Assembly: GCA_965242845.1 (NCBI GenBank)
Contig: CBDETC010000002.1
Coordinates: forward strand, 1,302,001 to 1,366,000
Source: RHLJ01 sp965242845
GTDB taxonomy: Bacteria > Bacteroidota > Rhodothermia > Balneolales > Balneolaceae
Direction of reading: 5' to 3'
DNA: 64,000 nt
Part shown: positions 34,280 through 43,020 of the stretch, one piece after another
Position numbering within the stretch: the stretch's first letter is position 1
Layout of the letters: each line of letters begins with the position of its first letter
Notes under the pieces: generated by a model
The model's input: only the letters and a program-made list of their open reading frames with translations
Told to the model about the DNA's origin: nothing
The model's database searches: none
Position numbers and translations under genes: made by a program

Positions 34280-35446
34280 ATGCCCCAATCTAGTTCACCC
34301 TCCCTACTTTCCGAGAGGGAAAAAAAGCTTAAAAAAGAACTGTATGCTGTTTGCGCAGCCCTTTCGATACTGGGACTGGCTTTTTCAAGCTGGGCATCCA
34401 GGGTTCCGGATGTAAGAGATTTGGCTGTGTTGACTGCGGCTACTTTAGGGTACGCCCTCCTGCTGAGAGGATCAGGGACTATAGTTATGATGCCCATCGT
34501 TGCTGCTGGTATAAATCGATTTGGTGCCACGAAGGTGGTGCTATGGTCAGGACTGATGGTTGCCTTTACGTTGGTTCCTATAGCAGTAATGAGTAACTGG
34601 ATCGCCCTGGGCCTTTTGTTGATGTTGATTGGCGCAGTATCAAGCGCATTTAACATTTCAGTAAATGCATTGGGGGCCAAAGTCGAAATGGAATCGGGCA
34701 CCTCGCACATGGGGAAAATTCATTCCTGGTTTGGCTTTGGAAACCTTGGAGGGGCATTAATAGGTACTTTGATGGCGCGATTAGATGTTCCGGTATTCGC
34801 GCATTTCCTGGGGATATCCATACTTATCCTGATAATTTTGGGAGCGATCTATCGCTTTTTACCTGAGGACGCACCTCATCCTGATGCAAAACGAACAAAA
34901 TACTCATTACCAAAAGGTGGCTTAGTAGCCTTAGGTATTATTTGTTTTTTAGGGGCGTCAATTGAAGGGTCTATTAATAATTGGGTGGGTTTATTTTTTA
35001 CTGATCATTTAAATGTCTCTCATGAATATGCTCCAATTGGTTATACCACATTCGCAGGAGCCTTATTACTAATGCGGATTCTCGGAGATCGATTAAAGAA
35101 CAGATTTGGCCCCAAGAAGCTACTGGTTGTAGGCTCACTATCCGGAGCAATTGGAATAGTAATAGCTCTTTATGCCCCTAATATGATTATAGCTACTATG
35201 GGGGTTTTTCTAGCCGGCGCTGGAGCAGCCCTAAACTTTCCGATGGTATTTAGTGCGGCAGGAAGGGAAGGAGCCATTGCCTTAACATCCGTGGCCACTC
35301 TGGGTTATGTGGGTGGTATGGTTTCTCAACCCTTGGTCGGCATGATTGTGGAGCAGTTTGAGCTTTTCGGGGGCTTTCTATTTATTGCAATCTGTATGGT
35401 TCTAACCGCCTATGTGGCTTACAGATCAAATCTGTTAAGAGGGTAA
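34280..35446 (+). CDS. MFS transporter (YbjJ-like)
   Basis: Major facilitator protein with about 12 membrane helices. Helix 1 begins near residue 20 (YAVCAALSILGLAFSSWASRVPDVR), and the loop 2-3 and NISVNALGAKVE regions resemble the YbjJ branch. The open frame extends up to a TTG at 34232, but a good promoter overlaps that stretch, so ATG 34280 (388 residues) is chosen. In E. coli, ybjJ is next to a HAD phosphatase gene (ybjI), and here too a HAD phosphatase gene is the divergent neighbour. The transported solute is unknown. Confidence 0.87.
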   Translation: MPQSSSPSLLSEREKKLKKELYAVCAALSILGLAFSSWASRVPDVRDLAVLTAATLGYALLLRGSGTIVMMPIVAAGINRFGATKVVLWSGLMVAFTLVPIAVMSNWIALGLLLMLIGAVSSAFNISVNALGAKVEMESGTSHMGKIHSWFGFGNLGGALIGTLMARLDVPVFAHFLGISILILIILGAIYRFLPEDAPHPDAKRTKYSLPKGGLVALGIICFLGASIEGSINNWVGLFFTDHLNVSHEYAPIGYTTFAGALLLMRILGDRLKNRFGPKKLLVVGSLSGAIGIVIALYAPNMIIATMGVFLAGAGAALNFPMVFSAAGREGAIALTSVATLGYVGGMVSQPLVGMIVEQFELFGGFLFIAICMVLTAYVAYRSNLLRG

Positions 35447-35529
35447 AGAAGTAAGAGTAAAGAACAGTGAGTTAAGAAGTAAGAAGACCCTTTCCTACTT
35501 CTTTATTCCTCAATCAATATTCTTACTTC

Positions 35530-37380
35530 CTATTCAAGCTCCCAAACCCAGGTTACTTTTCCATCAACCTTGAAATCTTTGGAAAGGTCTATGTTTGAGT
35601 TGGTAAAGATATTAGTACCAGTCTGGAACTTATCTAGTACCTCATCCAGTACGTTTCGAGGGATAGTAACCTCTTCCTCATTAGAATTCATAACCACCAT
35701 GATGGTTTGGTTTTCATGGATACGGAAATATATATATATCCCATTTACAGGAACAAAATGCAGAAGACGGCCATATTTGGCTGCATCAGAGTTTTGACGC
35801 CATTTTCCTAGATGGCTTACAAAATCAATAATCTCATTTTCTTTGTCTGTTCTTCCTTCCTCAGTAAACACGCTTCTGGAATCACCTTCCCATCCACCGG
35901 GCATATTCGGTCGTCGGTACTCATCATCACCACCGCGGAACTCATGTTCCATCATCAACTCGGTACCATAATACACCTGTGGGATTCCCCGGGTAGTGAG
36001 TAAGAAGGTGTAAGCCATTTTAAAATGATCTTCATTCTTTCTGACACGCTCATAAATACGATCCATATCGTGATTGTCTAAAAAGATCACATTCTTCATT
36101 GGGTCGGTATAGAGGAAATCATTGGTAAGAATATTCCAGATTCGGGCTACCCCATTATCCCAGCCAAAACCCTCATTCAATGCAGCATCAACAGCTTGTG
36201 CTAATGGGAAATCGGTAACACTTGGAAGGTGGGAATTATAGCCATCATCGGTTCCCTCTTTGTCATATTGCCAGAATGCCTCTGGTCCGGGGAAATTGAG
36301 CCATGCTTCCCCAACAATATTGAAATTTGGGTAAGCAGTAAGTACTTCTTTTGACCATCGAGCCATGTAATCTTTATCAGGAAATACATAGGTGTCCATT
36401 CGAATACCATCGATTCCGGAATATTCGATCCACCAAATGGTGTTTTGAATTAAATAATCAGCTAACAGTTCATTGTTTTGATTTAAATCAGGCATTTCCC
36501 GAACAAACCATCCATTCAGTAGACGATTAGAATCGTGTTCTGAGGCATATGGATCGGAAGCAACAGGTCCCCTGTAATTGGTTTGACCATATTTTTCCCA
36601 GCTATGCACCCAGTCTTTGGTTGGCAGATCCGACATCCACCAGTGCTTATCACCAATATGATTGTGAATCATGTCCATGATTACCTTCATGTCGTTCTTA
36701 TGAACTTCATCGATCAACGCCTTGTATTCTTCATTACTCCCGAATCGCCGGTCTACCCGATATAAGTCAGTAGCTGCATAGCCATGATAGCCTCCGTATT
36801 CAACACTCATATCGTTTTCAAAAATGGGAGTAAACCAAATAGCGGTCATCCCGAGGTCTTTTATGTAATCGAGATGTTCAACTACTCCAGCAATATCGCC
36901 ACCCTGTCTTCTCTCAGGATCTGAACGATCTGCCGATTCAATCATGCCTTCAATAGAGTCATTGTCAGGATTGCCATTTGCAAACCGATCTGGCATCATG
37001 AGATATATTAAATCACCAGAATCAAAACCCTGGTTTCTCCCATCCAGTGGCTCTCGCGTTTTAAGCTGATAGTTGATGGTGGTGCTTTCATTACCATTTC
37101 GTAAAACGATCTCCATTTCCCCTGGTTTGGCCTCGGGAGATACTTCGAGATACAGAAATAAGTAGTTAGGAGAATCAACAGCCAGTTGCTTGTGTATGAT
37201 TACACCAGGGTAATCGAGGCTGGCTCGGTAATGCCCTAGTTCTTCACCATAAAGCTGTATTTGCAGCTCTTGCACGGGCATATTGGCCCACCAAAATGGA
37301 GGTTCAATTTTGTCTACCTGAGCAAATGTTGATGAATAAGCAGTAAGCGTAAAAAGGCTTGTAATGAATAGTTTTTTCAT
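35530..37380 (-). CDS. Secreted GH13 alpha-amylase/neopullulanase-like enzyme
   Basis: Hydrolyses alpha-1,4 (and possibly 1,6) glucans or cyclodextrins outside the cytoplasm. The start is set at the Met before MKKLFITSLFTLTAYSSTFAQ, a signal peptide; the frame is open 14 codons further up. An N-terminal beta domain of the cyclomaltodextrinase type spans about 22-115 (PPFWWANMP, YPGVIIHK). GH13 catalytic residues are Asp329 (GIRMDTY), Glu358 (VGEAW) and Asp438 (FLDNHDMD). 616 residues. SusA-like role is plausible, but no SusC/SusD pair is next to it. The leader is strongly structured (see 37384-37482). Confidence 0.92.
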   Translation of the reverse strand: MKKLFITSLFTLTAYSSTFAQVDKIEPPFWWANMPVQELQIQLYGEELGHYRASLDYPGVIIHKQLAVDSPNYLFLYLEVSPEAKPGEMEIVLRNGNESTTINYQLKTREPLDGRNQGFDSGDLIYLMMPDRFANGNPDNDSIEGMIESADRSDPERRQGGDIAGVVEHLDYIKDLGMTAIWFTPIFENDMSVEYGGYHGYAATDLYRVDRRFGSNEEYKALIDEVHKNDMKVIMDMIHNHIGDKHWWMSDLPTKDWVHSWEKYGQTNYRGPVASDPYASEHDSNRLLNGWFVREMPDLNQNNELLADYLIQNTIWWIEYSGIDGIRMDTYVFPDKDYMARWSKEVLTAYPNFNIVGEAWLNFPGPEAFWQYDKEGTDDGYNSHLPSVTDFPLAQAVDAALNEGFGWDNGVARIWNILTNDFLYTDPMKNVIFLDNHDMDRIYERVRKNEDHFKMAYTFLLTTRGIPQVYYGTELMMEHEFRGGDDEYRRPNMPGGWEGDSRSVFTEEGRTDKENEIIDFVSHLGKWRQNSDAAKYGRLLHFVPVNGIYIYFRIHENQTIMVVMNSNEEEVTIPRNVLDEVLDKFQTGTNIFTNSNIDLSKDFKVDGKVTWVWELE

Positions 37381-37383
37381 AGT

Positions 37384-37482
37384 TTTAAAGCTGAATCCGA
37401 CGATTGAAGCAAGATAATACATAAGAGATCACATAGATTCTTATGTAAATGCTTACATAGACATCAATCGTTCAGCTTTAAA
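37384..37482 (-). promoter_or_regulatory. Structured leader of the amylase gene
   Basis: TTTAAAGCTGA (37384-37394) and ACGATTGA (37100-series: 37400-37407) are exactly complementary to TCAATCGT (37464-37471) and TCAGCTTTAAA (37472-37482), with a 5-base bulge in the left arm only. The left arm ends three bases before the start codon, so the fold would cover the ribosome-binding zone. Within the loop lies a further dyad TATGTAA-N4-TTACATA (37442-37459). Confidence 0.55.
37442..37459. promoter_or_regulatory. Dyad in amylase upstream region, possible operator
   Basis: TATGTAA-ATGC-TTACATA is a perfect 7-bp inverted repeat, flanked on each side by an ACATAGA direct repeat (37431-37437 and 37455-37461). 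It lies 62 bases from the amylase start and could be a regulator site for the amylase gene; the regulator is unknown. Confidence 0.45.
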
Positions 37483-37515
37483 GCCATTTTCGCAATGAAA
37501 TGTCCGGTGAACCTA

Positions 37516-37677
37516 CTATTTGGTGCTTGTGAGTAGCAGCACAAAGGCACCTACTAATATCCAAAAAATATAATCTGAGATAGCGGGGATATAAACGAAA
37601 TCCAGGCGAATTAAGATCATCAATACAACGAGAACAATAGATGTTACCTTGAGAAGCATTTTTGTTTTAGAACTCAT
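37516..37677 (-). CDS. Small 53-residue membrane protein
   Basis: ATG at 37677, stop at 37516. It reads MSSKTKMLLKVTSIVLVVLM followed by ILIRLDFVYIPAISDY and FWILVGAFVLLLTSTK: two hydrophobic helices with a short loop and charged N-terminus. It is too short for common ORF cut-offs but has the composition of many Bacteroidota two-helix small proteins. It is between the permease operon end and the amylase gene, on the same strand as both. Function unknown. Confidence 0.55.
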   Translation of the reverse strand: MSSKTKMLLKVTSIVLVVLMILIRLDFVYIPAISDYIFWILVGAFVLLLTSTK

Positions 37678-37771
37678 AATACAATGGTTTAAATGAGTCC
37701 TGACCTAGACGGGGATAACCTAAGTGAAAAGCACTAATAAGTAAACACTCTCAGATAAGCTTCTGCTTAAA

Positions 37772-40396
37772 TTATTCCGATTTAAGGCTGTCAATAGGGT
37801 TTGCTGTAGCAGTTTTGAATGATTTAATACTAACGGTAAGCAAGGCCACTCCCAGAGCGATAGCTGCCGTGGAAATGAAAATCATAGGTCCAAGGTCAAT
37901 TCGGTATGCGAAATCTTTAAGCCAGTTATTTGCCAAAAACCATCCTAATGGAATGGAAACCGCAAGGCTTATTCCTACCAGCTTGATGAAATCCTGATTT
38001 AATAGAGTAATGATTTGAAGCAAATTGGCTCCAAGCACTTTTCGAATCCCAATTTCTTTTGACCGTTGTTCCATCATGAAAGAGGCCAGTCCAAATAATC
38101 CCATGCAGGCTATAAAAAGAGCGAGTAAGGTGAAATAGTTGAACATTTTGCCAAGGGTCAATTCTGTTTTGTATTGATTATTAAAAGCATCATCCAGGAA
38201 TGTATAGATGAAAGGGAAATCAGGAGAAATGGCCTTCAGTTCGTCTTCTACAAAACTCAGGGTTTCCTGCATATTCTCGGGAGATATCTTAAGCATGATC
38301 TTAGAATGCCGTTCGATTGGTGCATACCTAAGCAACAGAGGGGCAATACTGGAGTGATAGCTCATGAAATTGAAATCCTGAACTACACCCACTATTCTTC
38401 CGTCCCGGCGCCACAGAATAAAATCTTTGTCTACAGCTTCTTCCGGTGTCCAACCAATACTTCTGGCTAAGGACTCATTGATGATGAAGTGATTAGCTGT
38501 ATCCGGATCCATGTCTGCGTCGAAATATCTCCCCGCAATCATTTCCACGTCCAGCATTTCGAGATAATTAGTATTAATGATTCCATTGAAGGTATCCAGG
38601 TCAAGGTCTTCCGGTTTTCCTTCCCAATTGATGCCACTGGTTTGGCTGTTAATTTTTGTAGGGAGATGCGAACCTGTTGAAATAGAGAGAATGTTTGGAT
38701 TGGAGGAGAAAGATTGTTGAAGAACATCAAATCGTGGCATTACTTCCGGATCTGTGATCTCAATGGTTACAACTTGATCGCGGTTAAAACCAGCATCTTT
38801 TGACTGGATGTAATTAAGCTGTTGAAAGATGACAACGGATGAAAGAATGAGGATGTTAGTAATGGCGAATTGGCCAACGACAAGTAAGTTCCTCATTCGC
38901 CGATTTGTAGATCCTCCTTTTATAGTCTTCTTAAATACTCCAATTGGAGAAAGTCCAGACATATATAAAGCAGGATAGCTTCCTGATACCAATCCAACCA
39001 TTACTCCGATACCAATGAATAGTGCCCAGAATAAAGGGGTATTAAAAAGTTGTAGGGAAATAGATTGCCCTAAAGAAGCTGAGAGAGTTGGGAAAAGAGT
39101 GATTACAATGACCAGCGCTAGGAATAATCCAGCCAGGGAAAAGACCAATGCTTCAGCCGCGAATTGCATAATAAGATTAGACTGAAAAGCACCATTTACC
39201 TTTCGCACTCCAATTTCTTTGGCCCGGTTCATTGAACGTGCGGTTGCCAAATTCATGTAATTGATACAGGCAATAATAAGAATGATGATCGCGATTCCGG
39301 AAAGCATATATACATATCGGGCACTACTTATCTTTCCCGGGTTGAAGTTAATCTGGCTTGATTTTAGGTACACATCCTTTAAGGGCTGTAAGTGGTAGAG
39401 AGGAAGGTTTTCAGGGTTGGAAGAGTAATAGTCAGAGGTCAAAAGCTGGGGGTCTGACATCGCTTTAATTCGTTCTTCTAAATCTTCAGGAGAAACGGTC
39501 CCATCAATTTTTACATAGGAGTAGGTATTATTATTCAGCCAAAAAGTGCTTTCCCTTTCATAACCCGGCAAGGAGTTCATGGGAGCTACAAAATCAAACT
39601 GGAGATGGGTATTGGAAGGTACATCTTCAATAACTCCTGTTACCGTTCTGAGAAATGGTTCTTCGTTATAATAAGTAAACAGAATTGCTTCGCCCATTGG
39701 ATTCGTCTCCCCAAAATATTTCTCCGCCAAGGACTGGGTAAGCACAATAGAATTTGGGTTCTCAAGAGAAGTAGATGGATTTCCAGACAACCAGCGGTAA
39801 GAAAAGAATTCAAAGTAGCTTTGGCTCGTAAACAAACCATCCTCAAAAAAGGGTTGGTTTTTAGTACTAAGCAATGACTGCCGGATATCTAGTACAGTTG
39901 CGGCTTCTATTCCCGGAAACTCATTATCCAAAGCCAAAGAAAGAGGGGTTGGGTTTACGGCATACCAACTAGTGCCCAGGTAAAACTCATGCGGCGCATT
40001 TCGAATTACCCTGTAAAGTCTGTCCGAATCCTCATGTTGTCGGTCGTAGCTCATTTCGTGAACTACGAACATCCCAATAAGCACAAAGCTTGCTAGGCCG
40101 ATAGCCAGTCCTAAAATGTTAATGAACGAATAGCCCCTGTACTTGAGGATGTTTCGTGTGGCGACTTTAAGGTAATTTCTAAACATATCTAAGGTCCAGT
40201 AAGAGGAGTGAATGATTTTTGAAGGAGCGTATCGAAAGACCTGCTTCCAGTACCACCAATTGGCAGCTCTTATGCCTTTCTTTTGGGCGAGATAGGCATG
40301 GTATTCTTCAAAATCGCCGAGCGTGGTTTTCCAGACATCATCGTATTGAAGTTTGGTAAGAACCTTCTCAGCTAATTTTGGAGGTTTGTGATCCAT
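37772..40396 (-). CDS. FtsX/MacB-like ABC permease, third of three tandem copies
   Basis: 874-residue membrane protein with two FtsX units. Residues 1-80 are the PadR-associated permease prefix (PPKLAEKVLTKLQYDDVWKTTLGDFEEY). A membrane helix near 100 (YSFINILGLAIGLASFVLIG) leads to a periplasmic MacB_PCD domain, then three helices with NLATARSMNRAKEIGVRKV. A second MacB_PCD domain and a last FtsX block with EQRSKEIGIRKVLGAN follow, ending NPIDSLKSE. The cytoplasmic KEIGxRKV loops are the coupling sites for a MacB/LolD-type ATPase, but none is encoded here. Its ATG shares one base with the stop of the previous copy. Confidence 0.9.
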   Translation of the reverse strand: MDHKPPKLAEKVLTKLQYDDVWKTTLGDFEEYHAYLAQKKGIRAANWWYWKQVFRYAPSKIIHSSYWTLDMFRNYLKVATRNILKYRGYSFINILGLAIGLASFVLIGMFVVHEMSYDRQHEDSDRLYRVIRNAPHEFYLGTSWYAVNPTPLSLALDNEFPGIEAATVLDIRQSLLSTKNQPFFEDGLFTSQSYFEFFSYRWLSGNPSTSLENPNSIVLTQSLAEKYFGETNPMGEAILFTYYNEEPFLRTVTGVIEDVPSNTHLQFDFVAPMNSLPGYERESTFWLNNNTYSYVKIDGTVSPEDLEERIKAMSDPQLLTSDYYSSNPENLPLYHLQPLKDVYLKSSQINFNPGKISSARYVYMLSGIAIIILIIACINYMNLATARSMNRAKEIGVRKVNGAFQSNLIMQFAAEALVFSLAGLFLALVIVITLFPTLSASLGQSISLQLFNTPLFWALFIGIGVMVGLVSGSYPALYMSGLSPIGVFKKTIKGGSTNRRMRNLLVVGQFAITNILILSSVVIFQQLNYIQSKDAGFNRDQVVTIEITDPEVMPRFDVLQQSFSSNPNILSISTGSHLPTKINSQTSGINWEGKPEDLDLDTFNGIINTNYLEMLDVEMIAGRYFDADMDPDTANHFIINESLARSIGWTPEEAVDKDFILWRRDGRIVGVVQDFNFMSYHSSIAPLLLRYAPIERHSKIMLKISPENMQETLSFVEDELKAISPDFPFIYTFLDDAFNNQYKTELTLGKMFNYFTLLALFIACMGLFGLASFMMEQRSKEIGIRKVLGANLLQIITLLNQDFIKLVGISLAVSIPLGWFLANNWLKDFAYRIDLGPMIFISTAAIALGVALLTVSIKSFKTATANPIDSLKSE

Positions 40397-43020
40397 TATT
40401 CCGACTTAAGACTATCTATAGGGTTAGAAAGAGCCGTTTTTATGGAATTGAAACTCACGGTTAACAGAGCAATGCCAAATACAATTAACCCGGCGAAGAG
40501 GAAGATTAGAGGGCCAAGCTCTACGCGGAATGCGAAATCTTCCAGCCACAGGTTAGTTATGTACCACGAAACAGGTATAGAAATCAAAAAGCTTATGCTT
40601 ACTAGCTTTAAGAAATCCTTGTTAAGTAAGCCAAGAATTTGCGGCACACTAGCACCTAATACTTTTCGGATACCAATTTCCTTTGTTCTTTGCTCTGAGA
40701 TATAGGTGGCTAAGCCAAAGAGCCCCATACAAGCAATGAACAGAGCAAGTATTGAAAAGTAATTGAATAAGGAGCCCAGGCGCTGCTCGTCTCTATATAA
40801 CCTCATATAACTTTCTTCCAGGAATGAATATGAGTATGGGTAACCAGGGGCGAACTTCTTTATAACTTCTTCTACTCCTGCCAGTGTAGCCTGGATATCA
40901 CTACTACTAGATTTAAACAGTACATAGCGTTGGTTACTTTGAGGAGTAAGCATAATGGCCAGAGGGGCTACTAATTGATCTAAAGACTGGAAGTTAAAAT
41001 CATCTACAATACCCACAACGGTTCCCTGGTTTCCCCAGACTGAAAAGGATTTGCCAATTGCTTCCTCTTTGGTCCAGCCAAGTTCCCCGATCGCCGCTTC
41101 ATTAAGCAGGTAATCTCTCTCAGTTTCTTTATATAGATCAGGACTGAATGATCTTCCCTGAACGATTTGAATATCCAACATCTCAACGAAATCAAATCCA
41201 ACGGGAGAAACATAGATGCTTAGCTCTTCATCTTCCTGCTTTCCTTCCCAATCTGTTCCGGTAGTTTGGCTACTCATAAAAATAGGGTCAAACTGAGAAG
41301 AGGAGACTTGTTCAACTCCAGGGATTTTCAATAGCCCAGCTTGCACGGTTTCAAACTGATTCCAAAGTTCAGGATCTCGGTTTGGTATGGTAATAACCTG
41401 ATCCCTGTTTAATCCTGTTTCCGTAGTTCGAAGGAAGTTCAGCTGTTGATATACCACAATGGAGCTAACAAGGAGTACGGCCGTGATGCTAAATTGGCCA
41501 ATCACGAGTAAATTCCTGACAAGTGAATTCCCTTTTCCCCCCTTAACATGACTCTTTAAGATGAGTATGGGTTTGAGCTTCGACATATAAAAGGCGGGAT
41601 AGCTTCCTGCAATCACACCAACGATGAGACTTAAAGCAAGTGAAAGAACCCAGAATTCCCATTGGAAAAAGAATTGGTTGGTTAACTCACGATTAAATAA
41701 ATCATCAAAAATGGGAATCGATAAACCCACAAGAATAATGGCGCCTATAATACCAAGAAGAGAAATCACCACGGCTTCTGACAGGAACTGCATAACCAGG
41801 TTCGACTGGTAGGCTCCGATCACTTTTCGTACTCCCACCTCTTTGGCACGAGTAAGAGATCTGGCCGTTGAAAGGTTCATATAGTTCACGCATGCAATCA
41901 ACAAGATGATGAATGCGATGGCAGCAAACATGTAGATGCTCTTAACATCTCCCGGCTCGGAAGGATTAAAGTTTAAATGAGAGGAGCTAAGGTGAATGTC
42001 TTCCAGTGGCTGGATTGCATAATTAGGTAATCCTTCAGGGTTATCAGAGTAATATCCTGAAGCTCCGGTATATTTTTTAGCAAAGTCAGATAGTTTATCG
42101 GAAAAATCAGCAGAAGAAGCTCCTTCTCTTAAAGTAATAAAGGTATAAACATTACTGTTTCCCCATTCATTGAGATTGTATTCGTAGTAGGGAGTGGTTT
42201 GATCGTTGACGATATACTGAAATCCAAAATGAGAATTCTTTGGGGGATCAGCTACTACCCCGGTTACTGTTTTATCAACTTCGCTTCCGTTGGGATATAC
42301 CTGTTGAATAGTTTTCCCCATAGGATTTTCAGCTCCGAAAAGTTTTTCCGCAAGGCTTTGAGTAAGTACAATGGAAAGTGGATCATTTAAAGCAGTTTGG
42401 TTATTCCCCATATACCAGGTATAGGTGAATATATCCGAGAAATCTCCATCAGCTGCTACACCCCATTCAATCAGGCTATGATCATTGGCCCTAAGAATGG
42501 TTCTGGAAGAAGTAAAATAAGCGGCAGATTCAACTTCCGGATATTCTTCTTTCATAGTTACAGCCATTGGTGTGGCCGTCAAAGCAAACCAGTTAGAGCC
42601 CAGGTATGAGTTTTGTGGCTGTTGCTCAACAATTCGATAAGTCCGGTCACTGTTGGCATGAAAAGTGTCGTAGTTGAGCTCGTACTGAATGAAAAAGCCG
42701 ATGACTAGAAAACAGGCAAGACCAATAGTAAGCCCAACGATATTTACAAAAGAATAGCTTTTCTGCTTATTTAAGTTTCGGAAAGCAATTTTGAGGTAAT
42801 TTTTGAACATAGCTATAGACCAATAGGCTTTATGAATGAGTTTAGAAGGAGCGTACTGAATAACTTGTCTCCAGTACCAGGCATCAGCTTTTTTCTTCCC
42901 ATCTTTCGAAATGAGGTAAGCGTAGTATTCTTCGAAATCCCCCAATGTAGTCTTCCAAACATCATCGTACTGAAGTCTGGTCAGGATTTTCTCAGCTAAT
43001 TTTGGTGGCTTATGGGTCAT
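40396..43020 (-). CDS. FtsX/MacB-like ABC permease, second of three tandem copies
   Basis: Same architecture and the same 874-residue length as its neighbours. Prefix PPKLAEKILTRLQYDDVW, first helix YSFVNIVGLTIGLACFLVIG, coupling loops SLTRAKEVGVRKVIGA and EQRTKEIGIRKVLGAS, end NPIDSLKSE. The periplasmic domains differ most between copies (for instance YNLNEWGNSNVYTFITL), as expected if each recognises a different partner. TAATG one-base overlaps on both ends imply strict translational coupling. Confidence 0.9.
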   Translation of the reverse strand: MTHKPPKLAEKILTRLQYDDVWKTTLGDFEEYYAYLISKDGKKKADAWYWRQVIQYAPSKLIHKAYWSIAMFKNYLKIAFRNLNKQKSYSFVNIVGLTIGLACFLVIGFFIQYELNYDTFHANSDRTYRIVEQQPQNSYLGSNWFALTATPMAVTMKEEYPEVESAAYFTSSRTILRANDHSLIEWGVAADGDFSDIFTYTWYMGNNQTALNDPLSIVLTQSLAEKLFGAENPMGKTIQQVYPNGSEVDKTVTGVVADPPKNSHFGFQYIVNDQTTPYYEYNLNEWGNSNVYTFITLREGASSADFSDKLSDFAKKYTGASGYYSDNPEGLPNYAIQPLEDIHLSSSHLNFNPSEPGDVKSIYMFAAIAFIILLIACVNYMNLSTARSLTRAKEVGVRKVIGAYQSNLVMQFLSEAVVISLLGIIGAIILVGLSIPIFDDLFNRELTNQFFFQWEFWVLSLALSLIVGVIAGSYPAFYMSKLKPILILKSHVKGGKGNSLVRNLLVIGQFSITAVLLVSSIVVYQQLNFLRTTETGLNRDQVITIPNRDPELWNQFETVQAGLLKIPGVEQVSSSQFDPIFMSSQTTGTDWEGKQEDEELSIYVSPVGFDFVEMLDIQIVQGRSFSPDLYKETERDYLLNEAAIGELGWTKEEAIGKSFSVWGNQGTVVGIVDDFNFQSLDQLVAPLAIMLTPQSNQRYVLFKSSSSDIQATLAGVEEVIKKFAPGYPYSYSFLEESYMRLYRDEQRLGSLFNYFSILALFIACMGLFGLATYISEQRTKEIGIRKVLGASVPQILGLLNKDFLKLVSISFLISIPVSWYITNLWLEDFAFRVELGPLIFLFAGLIVFGIALLTVSFNSIKTALSNPIDSLKSE

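Noticed and set aside
35474..35503. AAGAAGTA/TACTTCTT inverted repeat between convergent MFS and amylase genes as a terminator
   Set aside because: The region is made of repeated AAGTAAGA-like purine tracts, the stem is AT-rich and weak, and no U tract follows.
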